From positions 1 to 57,634 of IMG/VR virus record IMGVR_UViG_3300003323_000363: a stretch of 57,634 bases of DNA. The stretch is one strand, 5' to 3'. The notes under the pieces are model-generated. The model saw nothing but the letters and a program-made list of their open reading frames with translations, was not told the origin of the DNA and did no database searches. Of this stretch, positions 34,095-42,287 are shown one piece after another. Every line of letters begins with the position of its first letter. Positions within the stretch are counted from its first letter, which is position 1. The translations under genes and the position numbers were made by a program. Origin of the DNA: a virus.

Positions 34095-36101
34095 CTATTG
34101 AACAGTTAATTTTTTCTTTGAAGGATCAACGACAAGATTAATCACCTGGCAATCCATTTCAGGGATAACCACCGTAGATTCCCGGTTATCAATCCATACT
34201 GGCAAATACATGTCGTAAAACTTGGATAGCGTCTTAATGCACTCCATTCCCGCGTAAATCTTGCCTCCTGTGTTGAGTGTTCCCCACGGCACGCCTTTGT
34301 ATGACATTTCGCATATGTCGTTTATTTCGCCGTTCATCTGTGTTTCGAATAGTTGGTAATGCAGTTCATCGGGAAACATGGCATTTACTCGGTCCTGCAC
34401 AATGGCGTTCCGGCTGCGGTTGTAGGTTTTAATGGCGTGCTCCATGCCTTGCTCGTCGGCGAGTTGCTGTCCCAAGCGCGACAGTTTAGATTTCAGGTCG
34501 GCGATTTCCTTCGTGGCTGTGTCGTAGTGAGCTTTCGTGGCGAGTTGTGCGCGGAGTTCGTTAAGTCTTGCCGTGATGGTTTCTTTTTTCGATTTAAGCT
34601 CGCTTAAAACGGCCTCGCGTTGTGAATCCTGCTCTGACTCATTCGAAAGTTGCTCCAAATCAAATTTTACGCCGGAAATCATAATCACAATATCCTGGTA
34701 TTGCTTTGACTTCGAAAGCTCTTCCAGCAAATCAGACTCCTTCCATTCTTTGGTTGACTGCAATTCAGAAAGCTCGCCCATCAGGAAAGCCTTTTTTTCT
34801 TTCAGCTTCTCCAAATGCTTCGTTTCGTTATCTACGGCAGCGCTTGCCTCAGTTAGATGCCTTTTAATCCGTGAACCGTGCTCCTTGATTGACAAAAGAT
34901 CGAGTCCATGAACGCTATTCCAATTCTCAAAATGCGCCTTCTCCGCTTCTGCAATAGAATCGCCCTCAAATGGCCGTTGGCAGGTTGGGCAAACGGTTTT
35001 ATCTTCCGGCAGCGCTGGCGCTGTTTCTTTTTGCTTTGCCTGGTATTGCTCCCAAAGCTGATTCTTTTCGAAGGTGTAGCGGTCAACGTCTTTTGAATGG
35101 TTTGCAATATCCGAAAGCGTCGAATTGATAGAGCGCGTTACGCCGGCAATTTCATGCTCTTTATCGGCAATTTTGCTGCGTCTGTCGGCGTTGGCCTCGC
35201 GGAACCGGTCTTTGATTGTCTGCTCGAAATTCTTTTGCCCAAACTCCAAATCCCGTATCTCGTTGCGCTTTTCCTGCTTGGCTTGCTCAACACCTTCGTC
35301 GCCTTTGGATGCTTCGAAAATGGCCGTATTTGCGAGTTCAAGACGAATTGATTCTTCGCTAATATCCATATCAATAGAATCCCAATCCAGCTTTTCAGGC
35401 ATCGTTCTTTCCTGGCTCTCAATGGCAGGCTGAATCGGCGCAATCTCCTTTTTAAGCGCTGCAATCCGGTCGTTAGTTTGCTTTTTAAGACTGTCGGTGT
35501 TGCCCCAGTCTAAAAGCGTTTTTTCGAGAATCTTGCGCCGTTCTTCGCTGATTTCAGACCCTTCAAAGATTTCGTCGTTAGAGATTTCACCGGACATTTG
35601 CACAAGGATTTCGCGGATATTGGTGTAATTCCAGCCTCCCTTGACCTCTGTGTTAAAAAACAATGGGTCGGTCAGCATCTTAAAAACCTTGTCGCTAAAA
35701 AACGCGCCAATAAAGTCCTGAAACTCGCCAACCTTTTTAGGCGAATCGTTTACCCAAAGGTTCGTTTCGTGTCCTTTCAGCTTCTTTTCAACACCCTTCA
35801 CCATTTGGCGGATTTCTTCGTAGGATCGCAACACCTTGTATTCGCGTTGGCCGAACTTAAAGCCTATTTCGACTTGGTGCGGGTGTTCGTTGAGCTCCCT
35901 GCGAACGGTGTTTTTTAGGTCGTAATCCTTTCTGTCTAGCGAATCCTTGCCTGTGAATCCCCAGCGGTACGAGTCGGCCACCGTTGATTTTCCGGTGCCG
36001 TTAGTGCCTGATATCGTCGTTTCGCCCTTGTTAAATTCGATCATTAGCGACTCAATGCCTTTCACATTGGTCAGCTTCATCCATAATAATTCGAGTTTCA
36101 T
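34095..36101 (-). CDS. Rad50/SbcC-like ATPase
   Basis: A 668-residue ATPase of the Rad50/SbcC type. Walker A is GTNGTGKST (residues 32-40). Long coiled coils fill the middle, with a zinc hook CPTC (371-374). The C-terminal half has the signature-like LNTGGKIYAGMECI, and Walker B with a following Glu lies in LPVWIDNRESTVV. Such proteins hold DNA ends and control a partner nuclease. No SbcD/Mre11-type gene is visible. The adjacent RecT and metallohydrolase suggest a recombination cassette. Confidence 0.85.
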   Translation of the reverse strand: MKLELLWMKLTNVKGIESLMIEFNKGETTISGTNGTGKSTVADSYRWGFTGKDSLDRKDYDLKNTVRRELNEHPHQVEIGFKFGQREYKVLRSYEEIRQMVKGVEKKLKGHETNLWVNDSPKKVGEFQDFIGAFFSDKVFKMLTDPLFFNTEVKGGWNYTNIREILVQMSGEISNDEIFEGSEISEERRKILEKTLLDWGNTDSLKKQTNDRIAALKKEIAPIQPAIESQERTMPEKLDWDSIDMDISEESIRLELANTAIFEASKGDEGVEQAKQEKRNEIRDLEFGQKNFEQTIKDRFREANADRRSKIADKEHEIAGVTRSINSTLSDIANHSKDVDRYTFEKNQLWEQYQAKQKETAPALPEDKTVCPTCQRPFEGDSIAEAEKAHFENWNSVHGLDLLSIKEHGSRIKRHLTEASAAVDNETKHLEKLKEKKAFLMGELSELQSTKEWKESDLLEELSKSKQYQDIVIMISGVKFDLEQLSNESEQDSQREAVLSELKSKKETITARLNELRAQLATKAHYDTATKEIADLKSKLSRLGQQLADEQGMEHAIKTYNRSRNAIVQDRVNAMFPDELHYQLFETQMNGEINDICEMSYKGVPWGTLNTGGKIYAGMECIKTLSKFYDMYLPVWIDNRESTVVIPEMDCQVINLVVDPSKKKLTVQ

Positions 36102-36113
36102 GCAGTGTATGAT

Positions 36114-36329
36114 TTAATATGATTTGAGCATTTCTTCAATAATTGTAGAAACATCGCCTGGACCCAAATGCCCATACTGGTAACAAGACGATTTATCTTC
36201 GCCTGACGCGTATATTACAATCCCCTTTGGCTCAAATGATGAATTGTCAAACATGCGATCAACCAATGCGTGAACAAATGCGCGATCAGGCATTTTCTCT
36301 TTCTCTGCGTACTCTTGAAAAATATCCAT
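36114..36329 (-). CDS. Hypothetical protein (71 aa)
   Basis: A 71-residue soluble protein with a helical start (IFQEYAEKEKMPDRAFVHALVDRMF) and a strand GIVIYASG. No family is recognised. It is the first gene after the operator-controlled promoter at 36355-36392 and is followed closely by the Rad50-like gene, so the two form one operon. Confidence 0.6.
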   Translation of the reverse strand: MDIFQEYAEKEKMPDRAFVHALVDRMFDNSSFEPKGIVIYASGEDKSSCYQYGHLGPGDVSTIIEEMLKSY

Positions 36330-36354
36330 TTGTGATATAAAGTTTAGTTCTCGA

Positions 36355-36392
36355 CAAATATAAGCACTTATTTATTAGCTCCAATATCGGAG
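36355..36392 (-). promoter_or_regulatory. Promoter with operator before Rad50-like operon
   Basis: On the minus strand there are TTG (36384-36382), a spacer of exactly 19 bases, and TATATTTG (36362-36355), a full Bacteroidota promoter. The -33 element lies inside the inverted repeat CTCCGATATTGGAG (36392-36379), which is nearly the same as the repeat before recT. A bound regulator would cover the -33 box. Confidence 0.65.
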
Positions 36393-36404
36393 TGATAATT
36401 TTAA

Positions 36405-36436
36405 CAAAAAAGCCTCCGACGAAACGCCGGGGCTTT
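36405..36436 (-). terminator. Rho-independent terminator after zinc-finger gene
   Basis: On the minus strand AAAGCC (36436-36431) pairs with GGCTTT, with partly paired inner bases and a TTTC loop, and is followed by a T run. It ends the unit of the 36466 gene just before the next promoter. Confidence 0.6.
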
Positions 36437-36465
36437 CGAGTAAACCCTCAATCTATAACCAATCT

Positions 36466-36879
36466 TTAAAATGGAGAATCATCAACACTACGCGGAGTGT
36501 ACTTTATTTGACTCCGGGTTTCGCTATAATATATATCCTCGTCAACCTCTTCCGGCGGATCTACATTATGGAATGGGCATCCTACAATTGGCTTTATCCA
36601 TCCGGTTTCGTGTTTTAAGGCATCTAAATTGTCCTCAATCAACCCCTCTCCATACGGATGCAGACACCCTCGCTCATGCCATTCTTCAACTGGACTTCCC
36701 GGCAGTTCATGGTGCGTTTCAAAGTGCTTTCTCGAAACCTGGTTTGAGCAGGAAAGGCATGTCTTTAACATTGGATTTTTCCAGCATGTCTTTTCATGCT
36801 TTATAACCGCCTCTTCGTTCGTGGTGTATCGGCGGCCACACTTAAAGGCGCATCCGAAAGTTTTGTGTTCTATTGGCAT
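36466..36879 (-). CDS. Zinc-finger protein (137 aa)
   Basis: A 137-residue protein with several possible zinc sites: FGCAFKCGRRY with a later HEKTC, then KTCLSCSNQVSRKHFETHHE. The end is acidic and D/E rich. It may bind nucleic acid or protein. There is no close family. It sits downstream of the KilA-N gene and ends at a terminator. Confidence 0.6.
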   Translation of the reverse strand: MPIEHKTFGCAFKCGRRYTTNEEAVIKHEKTCWKNPMLKTCLSCSNQVSRKHFETHHELPGSPVEEWHERGCLHPYGEGLIEDNLDALKHETGWIKPIVGCPFHNVDPPEEVDEDIYYSETRSQIKYTPRSVDDSPF

Positions 36880-36881
36880 GG

Positions 36882-37490
36882 TTAAAAAGGTATATGCTCC
36901 CTCACTCCTATGCGCACGCTTTCGCTTGGATCGCGCAGTACATTTGTAAGTGTTGTGATTGAGTTGTGAATTTTGTCTCGAAGTTCAAGTTGCTTTTCAT
37001 TAGCTCCCTGCCAGTCGGTCACGCCGCACTTTTCACGGATATATTCGGCCACCTTTTGGATAAAGCGTGGAAAGTCTCTTTTGTTGTCATACCTGGTCCA
37101 TAATGCCGACGACATTCTTCTATAAGAATCGCCAGAGTCATTTCGGTACTTAATAAGATTGTCGAACAGCCACTCGTAAACTTCCACTTTCAGCTTTGGG
37201 CTTATAGCGAGCGCTATATCGATGAACAGCAGCGGATGAACCCATGTGTTTCCGTTAGCACCTCTGGAAATTTCGATACACTTTCCGTACTTACCTTCAA
37301 GTTCAGCTATAAATTCGGCAGTGGATTTGTTTTTCAAGAATTGACTTAGGTTAAATTCGGTCATTCCCTGTTCCTGCCTCCACTTGTTCCCGGCCCTAGC
37401 TAAGTGGCTGGCAGAAAACATTTCCGACTTGCTTTTTTGCAGCACTTCTTCGCCGAATAGCTCTCGGCGCATAGTTACCTCTGTTTTCAT
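36882..37490 (-). CDS. KilA-N domain protein, antirepressor-like
   Basis: A 202-residue protein with a KilA-N domain: MFSASHLARAGNKWRQEQG, LSQFLKNKSTAEFIAELEGKYG and GNTWVHPLLFIDIALAISPKLKVEVYEWLFD. The C-terminal part is a helical variable domain. KilA-N proteins bind DNA and are common in phages as antirepressors or regulators. The ATG at 37490 (MKTEVTMRRE) is preferred over one 9 codons upstream. The gap upstream contains an AAGTTC...GAACTT repeat. Confidence 0.85.
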   Translation of the reverse strand: MKTEVTMRRELFGEEVLQKSKSEMFSASHLARAGNKWRQEQGMTEFNLSQFLKNKSTAEFIAELEGKYGKCIEISRGANGNTWVHPLLFIDIALAISPKLKVEVYEWLFDNLIKYRNDSGDSYRRMSSALWTRYDNKRDFPRFIQKVAEYIREKCGVTDWQGANEKQLELRDKIHNSITTLTNVLRDPSESVRIGVREHIPF

Positions 37491-37568
37491 ACATGAAATT
37501 ATAAAGTTCATGCACAAGATATGGAACTTTATTTACATATATAAACAAAGCGCCAAAAATATTTATAT

Positions 37569-38213
37569 TTATTTTGAGGCTAGTATTCCAATGGAAACTA
37601 CCGACAAGTACATCGACTCCAAAATGTAGGGCAGAATGACGAAAATGTGCATTTCGCGGTTCGCCGGCCACCGATCTAGGTAGAACGCCAGCGGCGATAT
37701 AACAACGCAGCACGCGAAATAAATGAGCAGTCCGCTGCATACCCAAAAGAACGGGTATGCGAGTAGGTCGGGGATTTTAGGGTGTTGAATTAGTTCGTAA
37801 AAATACATCAGACAGAAAAGCATGATGAATATACAAGAAAACATGCCAGTGTACCTGAACGTGTAGGACATGCCATCGCGCACAATATCGTAAGCCAGAA
37901 CGAGAAGGAATAGATATTCACAAACGTCCAATATCTTACGATTCGCCTTTAAATCGTACATCTCCAAGAACATGCGAGCGATTAGGAAAAAACCCGCAAT
38001 GGTCAGTATATTTCCCAAATATAGGTTATTAATGACCTTGCTTGCCATATAGAACATAATGAGCTCTATTACGAGCTTTGTCAATAGATAGGCAAAAAAA
38101 TACCGCAAAGCGGCTATATTGTACGCTTTGCGGTATACGAAAGACAATATAGCCGGAATTGTAGCAGCGGTCGCGAGTGACTCAATCCAATATGTTGTCA
38201 TCAGGTGCCACAT
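37569..38213 (-). CDS. Multi-span membrane protein (about seven TM helices)
   Basis: A protein of about 214 residues with seven strong hydrophobic segments spread over its length (for example NNLYLGNILTIAGFFLIARM, MFSCIFIMLFCLMYFY, FFWVCSGLLIYFACCVVISP). I start it at 38213; ATGs at 38243 and 38201 are also in frame. It resembles unassigned membrane proteins of Cytophagales chromosomes. Paired with the soluble 38219-38572 protein, it looks like cargo taken from a host. Its function is unknown. Confidence 0.65.
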   Translation of the reverse strand: MWHLMTTYWIESLATAATIPAILSFVYRKAYNIAALRYFFAYLLTKLVIELIMFYMASKVINNLYLGNILTIAGFFLIARMFLEMYDLKANRKILDVCEYLFLLVLAYDIVRDGMSYTFRYTGMFSCIFIMLFCLMYFYELIQHPKIPDLLAYPFFWVCSGLLIYFACCVVISPLAFYLDRWPANREMHIFVILPYILESMYLSVVSIGILASK

Positions 38214-38218
38214 AATTA

Positions 38219-38572
38219 CTAAGGCCCACAACTTACGGGACATTTCACGGGATTCGAATCACCGCCACCACGCGCCTGAATCTCTCCACCATCAGGTTGA
38301 TACTCAAAAGGCAGTTCATTCCCCAGCGAGTCTACTGGCACAAGTATAGGATAAAGCTGCTGCGTTTCGGTTTCCGCGTTCTCAATCAATCCAATCTTAA
38401 TTTTCAAGCCTTTGCATCCTGGCACTTTAAGCATCTGCTTTACCGGCTGTTTGCCGAAAATGATAAATTCGAGAAAGGAAGGATCTGACGAAAATGTGTT
38501 AGCGTAGTTTTGCTGCGCATCTGCGATTTCTGATTCTGATAAGTTTGCCCACAAATTCTTAGTGATAGTCAT
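38219..38572 (-). CDS. Hypothetical protein paired with membrane gene (117 aa)
   Basis: A 117-residue soluble protein. Segments such as GKQPVKQMLKVPGCKGLKIKIGL and LYPILVPVDSLGNEL resemble a family of short Bacteroidota proteins often coded next to a multi-span membrane protein. The C-terminal Cys-Pro-Val-Ser-Cys-Gly-Pro is notable. The role is unknown; the match is from memory of the family and should be checked by search. Confidence 0.55.
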   Translation of the reverse strand: MTITKNLWANLSESEIADAQQNYANTFSSDPSFLEFIIFGKQPVKQMLKVPGCKGLKIKIGLIENAETETQQLYPILVPVDSLGNELPFEYQPDGGEIQARGGGDSNPVKCPVSCGP

Positions 38573-38640
38573 TCTGGATGCTGTTTAAGTTCTCTCAAAT
38601 TTACCTCTGCCGGCGGCGAATGCAAAGCCGGAAAGTAAGA

Positions 38641-38892
38641 TTACTTTAAGTCGATAAAATCTTCGATCCTCACGGAAAGGCTCATGGGGCTGATGGGTTT
38701 GTTGAATGTGAGCAGAGATACGTATAATCGCCCAGTCTTTAAAAATTCATCACGCTCTTCTTCGCTCATTTCCCAGCAAGTAATAATTGTCCCATGCGGA
38801 TCGTTGTCAAATCGAAGCAGCGGAAGTGGCAAATAAACTTCACTATCCTTTTCTATAATATCGCTCTGGTATTCAAATTCTACTGCTTTCAT
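38641..38892 (-). CDS. Hypothetical acidic protein (83 aa)
   Basis: An 83-residue acidic protein with mixed strands and helices (YLPLPLLRFDNDP, CWEMSEEERDEFLKTGRLYVSLL). The last part resembles the small phage proteins that carry a short helix and strand pair. The ATG at 38892 overlaps the stop of the upstream gene. No family is assigned. Confidence 0.55.
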   Translation of the reverse strand: MKAVEFEYQSDIIEKDSEVYLPLPLLRFDNDPHGTIITCWEMSEEERDEFLKTGRLYVSLLTFNKPISPMSLSVRIEDFIDLK

Positions 38893-38893
38893 A

Positions 38894-39100
38894 TCATTTT
38901 GGCTCGTATCCGAGCGATTTAAGTGTTTCACTAACATGCATCATTGCATTAAGCACTGAAATGGTTTCGGGGTCGTGCAACCCATTTATAAACCCGTCAA
39001 GCGATTCCCTTGTTGGGTCTGGAAGATGAATATCAAACGCTTTATGCACTATTGATGCGTCGGCTAAATTGTTTGCCAAATCATTGAGATTCTTTGCCAT
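38894..39100 (-). CDS. Hypothetical small helical protein (68 aa)
   Basis: Sixty-eight residues, mostly helical (KNLNDLANNLADASIVHKAF, VLNAMMHVSETLKSLGY). I start at the ATG at 39100, 2 bases after the upstream stop, rather than at a longer frame that overlaps the neighbour. No family known. Confidence 0.5.
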   Translation of the reverse strand: MAKNLNDLANNLADASIVHKAFDIHLPDPTRESLDGFINGLHDPETISVLNAMMHVSETLKSLGYEPK

Positions 39101-39102
39101 AA

Positions 39103-39531
39103 TTAATATTGAATAATAGTGAGCGGCGATTTTTTGCCGGAAACATGCTTGCACCTGATTTGCGAGAAGTCAGAAGCGATGAGCGAAAGAACAGACGCTT
39201 CTTGCCAGGTTAAAAATCCATTGAGCGAAGTGAACGCCGTAGGGTCCGACATTCGGTAAAGTCCGAACGAAAAGGGCACCATCAGTACGCCGTCGCCGTC
39301 GGATTCTTTCAGCAGTAGCTCTTTTGCCTTATCTGCGCCGAACTGCTCTATCATTTTAGAAATGAAGCGCTCGCAGTCGTAAAAAGCGGACTTGCTGGAT
39401 GCCTGGTCAAATCTGGTTGATTCCTTTTCGTCATCAATGGTCGCCGAGCTGATAGCGAAAAGGTAGTTTGAATAAGCCCGGATTGTCAGCTTTAAATCGA
39501 CGGGCGTTTGGTTGAGGGTTTCTGTGGTCAT
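39103..39531 (-). CDS. Hypothetical protein (142 aa)
   Basis: A 142-residue soluble protein, helical with some strands (DGVLMVPFSFGLYRM, FLTWQEASVLSLIASDF). It overlaps the upstream gene by 4 bases. I do not recognise a family. It belongs to the long run of small early genes, whose products often act on host functions. Confidence 0.55.
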   Translation of the reverse strand: MTTETLNQTPVDLKLTIRAYSNYLFAISSATIDDEKESTRFDQASSKSAFYDCERFISKMIEQFGADKAKELLLKESDGDGVLMVPFSFGLYRMSDPTAFTSLNGFLTWQEASVLSLIASDFSQIRCKHVSGKKSPLTIIQY

Positions 39532-39725
39532 GTGTTAGTTTTTTTATACCAATTTTGTCTTTCAAATTTGATTCTTCGGCGCACTGTTTTGCCGGAATAA
39601 ATACCTGTCGCCCAATAGCTCTGTGCTGATTCTGATACCGTTTGAACAGTTAATATAGGTCGGCCCTTGACTCCTCTCACTGATAGTTGGGTGATAGTAT
39701 CACCGGGTTTAAATGTGGGTTGCAT
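39528..39725 (-). CDS. Small basic SH3-like protein (65 aa)
   Basis: Sixty-five residues with a beta-barrel-like pattern (FKPGDTITQLSVRGVKGRPILTV, ATGIYSGKTVRRR) and a basic end. This is the kind of small SH3-like fold seen in many early phage proteins. Upstream the frame stays open for 49 more codons but crosses the neighbour, so the ATG at 39725 is used. Confidence 0.5.
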   Translation of the reverse strand: MQPTFKPGDTITQLSVRGVKGRPILTVQTVSESAQSYWATGIYSGKTVRRRIKFERQNWYKKTNT

Positions 39726-39745
39726 AGTTGTATTCGGATGAATAG

Positions 39746-40159
39746 TCAGTAGATTGGTGGATTGGGTTCTTCGACTGGCTTCCAGTACTTGAAGCTCGGA
39801 TTCGCGTGCGGCCGAGTGATGGAAACTCCGAAGTATATTCCCATATAGCCGTCGCACCCCCATACATGACATTGGTGTGTGGCGTATTTGGAATCAAAAT
39901 CTTCGACAGGAATCCATCCGTTGTTCGTTTCAACACCTTCTAACGAGTATGGTCTCCATTTATAGTACCCATCGGGCGAGTGAGATATCCTTCTTATTTC
40001 GCTCAATTTGAACCCGTATTTTTCGGGCTCCATGTTATTGGTGATGCCATAAGAGATCACTTGTCTTTCTATAAAGCCATCAGGATCACAGTAGTCATTT
40101 ACCTTCTCCCAGGCAGAGCCATACGCCGACTTTATCGCGGCGAGTTTCTTTTCGTTCAT
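39746..40159 (-). CDS. Hypothetical protein (137 aa)
   Basis: A 137-residue protein rich in aromatic residues (YYKWRPYSLEGVETNNGW, CHVWGCDGYMGIYFGV, FKYWKPVEEP). A helical first third is followed by strands. It overlaps the upstream gene by 4 bases. No family is recognised. Confidence 0.55.
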   Translation of the reverse strand: MNEKKLAAIKSAYGSAWEKVNDYCDPDGFIERQVISYGITNNMEPEKYGFKLSEIRRISHSPDGYYKWRPYSLEGVETNNGWIPVEDFDSKYATHQCHVWGCDGYMGIYFGVSITRPHANPSFKYWKPVEEPNPPIY

Positions 40160-40410
40160 AAGAATGCGCTGGGGTCAGCTTTTAATTTGTCGTTGTGATG
40201 ACTGATAATCGCGCTGGCTGTCATGCCGATCAGGTAAAAATGCTCCGGTCTGTCGGCGGTTATCCGGTACCTGATTTCTCCTTCGTTGTTGTGTCCAATT
40301 GCGACAACATCGCAAAGAACATTGGCATTGGTCTTCATGCCGACCATGATGTTGTATTGTACGTCAACTGGACTTATTTCAGCCGGGAATGTTACTTCGA
40401 TTGAATCCAT
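40156..40410 (-). CDS. Hypothetical small protein (84 aa)
   Basis: Eighty-four residues of mixed strand and helix (EVTFPAEISPVDVQYNIMVG, IRYRITADRPEHFYLIGM). Possibly a small phage fold for protein binding; no family assigned. A 27-base gap separates it from the gene upstream. Confidence 0.5.
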   Translation of the reverse strand: MDSIEVTFPAEISPVDVQYNIMVGMKTNANVLCDVVAIGHNNEGEIRYRITADRPEHFYLIGMTASAIISHHNDKLKADPSAFL

Positions 40411-40437
40411 ATCTCCTTTCTGTTTTGTTTTGGTTGG

Positions 40438-40710
40438 TTAACTTGGGCTGTAACCCAATTCGCGGATGAGGTCAACGAGGGCAAATACATTTGGCTGTTT
40501 CAGTAGCTTTATCAGATTGACATTTCCGTTAAAATGCACTGTAACCCAACATTCGCCTGAAAATGCTCCGTCTGAATCGCGGCCCGATATGGACACGTAA
40601 TCCTTATAGTCGGAAACTCTGTGTTTAAATATGCGCAGGTGCTCGGCGATTCTCCTGCACGCCTCTTCGTCCTTCGCCAGCTCGCTTAGTGGCTTGTATT
40701 GCATTTTCAT
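40438..40710 (-). CDS. Hypothetical protein (90 aa)
   Basis: A 90-residue protein with a charged helix (ELAKDEEACRRIAEHLRIFKH), strands (GECWVTVHFNGNV) and a final helix. It overlaps the upstream gene by 4 bases. No family is assigned. Confidence 0.5.
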   Translation of the reverse strand: MKMQYKPLSELAKDEEACRRIAEHLRIFKHRVSDYKDYVSISGRDSDGAFSGECWVTVHFNGNVNLIKLLKQPNVFALVDLIRELGYSPS

Positions 40711-41000
40711 AACTCTTCAAATAAAAAAGAAGTGATCTCGAAGTTGTATTCAGGGTAGTGGGCCTCGCATACTGCCAATAATCTGTCGTGCATTCGACGC
40801 GCTCGGATTTCGCCGATTACCGTATAGATGTATCCCCAATTATCATGTGGAATATCATCCCGCAAGTGATCGATCGGCCTTGTATATCTTTCATCCCTTT
40901 GAAGAGTTGCCAAGAAATCGTGAAAAATATCATCGCAAATCATGTTTAACGCCTCCGGGCCGGTTATGGGTATTCGTCCTTTGTTATGAAGTGGCTTCAT
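40707..41000 (-). CDS. Hypothetical protein (97 aa)
   Basis: Ninety-seven residues, mostly helical (EALNMICDDIFHDFLATLQ, MHDRLLAVCEAHYP). The ATG at 41000 is chosen because an earlier one overlaps the neighbour. It may be a small inhibitor or adaptor protein. There is no recognised family. Confidence 0.5.
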   Translation of the reverse strand: MKPLHNKGRIPITGPEALNMICDDIFHDFLATLQRDERYTRPIDHLRDDIPHDNWGYIYTVIGEIRARRMHDRLLAVCEAHYPEYNFEITSFLFEEL

Positions 41001-41034
41001 CTCTCTTCTTTTTAGCCCCGGTTGTGGGGTGGGG

Positions 41035-41235
41035 TTATAGTGGATCTTGGCTATCAATAATCTTTTGCCCTATTTTCCAGGCTTCGTCGAGTGACGATAT
41101 GACCAAACTTGCTCTTTCCGTGCTTCTATCATTCAAAAAGTGATTTTTCGCCATGCCGATCGCTGTATGCATATCGTAAATTTCCCGAAGCAGCTTTTTG
41201 CTGATTTTAGCCATTTCCTTTTTCGTTAAGCCCAT
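41035..41235 (-). CDS. Hypothetical small helical protein (66 aa)
   Basis: Sixty-six residues in one or two basic helices (TKKEMAKISKKLLREIYDMH, SSLDEAWKIGQKI). Gaps of 8 and 34 bases separate it from its neighbours. No family known. Confidence 0.5.
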   Translation of the reverse strand: MGLTKKEMAKISKKLLREIYDMHTAIGMAKNHFLNDRSTERASLVISSLDEAWKIGQKIIDSQDPL

Positions 41236-41243
41236 CGGGCGGT

Positions 41244-41429
41244 TTATACTGTTACTTCGCGGACGATTGTGCCAGGCTCTACTTGGTATTTCTTCTCGAC
41301 AAATTCATTTATTCGAGAATTGTATTCCGTGGTTACGATAAATTCACGTCCGTCATCTTCTTTTAATGGCTTGCCATGAATCCACGCATTTGTTCCTATC
41401 CAGCGTCCTTTGTGTGTTGATATGCTCAT
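41244..41429 (-). CDS. Hypothetical small protein (61 aa)
   Basis: Sixty-one residues with strand pairs (GREFIVTTEYNSRI, YQVEPGTIVREVTV). It overlaps the upstream gene by 4 bases, which has a similar start (MSI) and a similar beta pattern. No family is assigned. Confidence 0.5.
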   Translation of the reverse strand: MSISTHKGRWIGTNAWIHGKPLKEDDGREFIVTTEYNSRINEFVEKKYQVEPGTIVREVTV

Positions 41430-41647
41430 AGCTTTGATTGTTTCACCTCGCGGACGAGGTCGAATCGCCTATCCTCGCCTCCATAGCTGCCGTTTCTCCT
41501 GAAACAGTTCCCATAGTTGCTGATCAATGGGAACCTGCCTTTATCCGTATCTTTTACAATGATTTCCTCGGTCTGGTATCCGAGTTGCCTTACATAATCA
41601 ACGTCTCTAACTTGATATGTGCGGCCAACTTCCAGTCTTATGCTCAT
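41426..41647 (-). CDS. Hypothetical small beta protein (73 aa)
   Basis: Seventy-three basic, beta-rich residues (LEVGRTYQVRDVDYV, EEIIVKDTDKGRFPLI, GGEDRRFDLVREV). It resembles small phage proteins with an SH3-like barrel. It overlaps the genes on both sides by 4 bases. No family name. Confidence 0.5.
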   Translation of the reverse strand: MSIRLEVGRTYQVRDVDYVRQLGYQTEEIIVKDTDKGRFPLISNYGNCFRRNGSYGGEDRRFDLVREVKQSKL

Positions 41648-41895
41648 AGCTGTTCGGGGTATGGGAGGGGGAGTTGTTTAACATGATCTATTCCGTCATC
41701 GGTAATGTCATACGAGCGAATCAGGTCAACTACTATCCCTTTCCTATCCTCCTTCACCGCCTCGTTGGCCCAGGATTGAGCCATTTTCGTAGCAACCTGC
41801 TCCCAGAATTCAAAGTTATTGGCAAGTTGTTTCCAGTCGTGGTGTCCGTTTTCCTTCGCCACCTGCTCCTTAGCTGTTTTAAAGTCGAGTTTCAT
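41644..41895 (-). CDS. Hypothetical protein (83 aa)
   Basis: An 83-residue, mostly helical protein (FKTAKEQVAKENG, NFEFWEQVATKMAQSWANEAV). The ATG at 41895 is 2 bases after the upstream stop. It ends with LPLPYPEQL. No family known. Confidence 0.5.
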   Translation of the reverse strand: MKLDFKTAKEQVAKENGHHDWKQLANNFEFWEQVATKMAQSWANEAVKEDRKGIVVDLIRSYDITDDGIDHVKQLPLPYPEQL

Positions 41896-41897
41896 GG

Positions 41898-42236
41898 TTA
41901 GCAAGAGTAAGGGATTTTGAACCATCTTCCATCTGGTATTCTCGCATAAGTAAAGCCAGAATAAGAATCTCCTTCAATGGACGTAGACCACTGGCGTACG
42001 TATACAGCGGAGAAAATTCCAAAATCCTCCTGCTGATTATCCCCATCTGGCGATTCAACAATCTCAATTTTGTCGGTTATGCTACAACAGTCCATCATAG
42101 CATCGAAATCTTCCTTCGCAGAGTCGCCCAATGATTCAATAAGATTTTGATTGTGATCAAAAACATCGTTCTCCCATGCGGCAAGCTCCGCGTAAGCTCT
42201 ATCTATACTTTCTTGCTCTTCTTTCGTGAATTCCAT
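41898..42236 (-). CDS. Hypothetical acidic protein (112 aa)
   Basis: A 112-residue protein with an acidic helical first half (TKEEQESIDRAYAELAAWEND) and a beta second half (FGIFSAVYVRQWSTS). Small acidic early proteins are often DNA mimics or inhibitors, but that is only a thought here. No family is recognised. Confidence 0.5.
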   Translation of the reverse strand: MEFTKEEQESIDRAYAELAAWENDVFDHNQNLIESLGDSAKEDFDAMMDCCSITDKIEIVESPDGDNQQEDFGIFSAVYVRQWSTSIEGDSYSGFTYARIPDGRWFKIPYSC

Positions 42237-42287
42237 CTTTCCAGTGTTTGTTTGATTATTGATTGATGCGGATGAAGCCAGTTGCTA

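Noticed and set aside
38609-38631. CCGGC/GCCGG hairpin between early genes
   Set aside because: It has no T run, is short, and lies within a small gap, so there is not enough to call a terminator.
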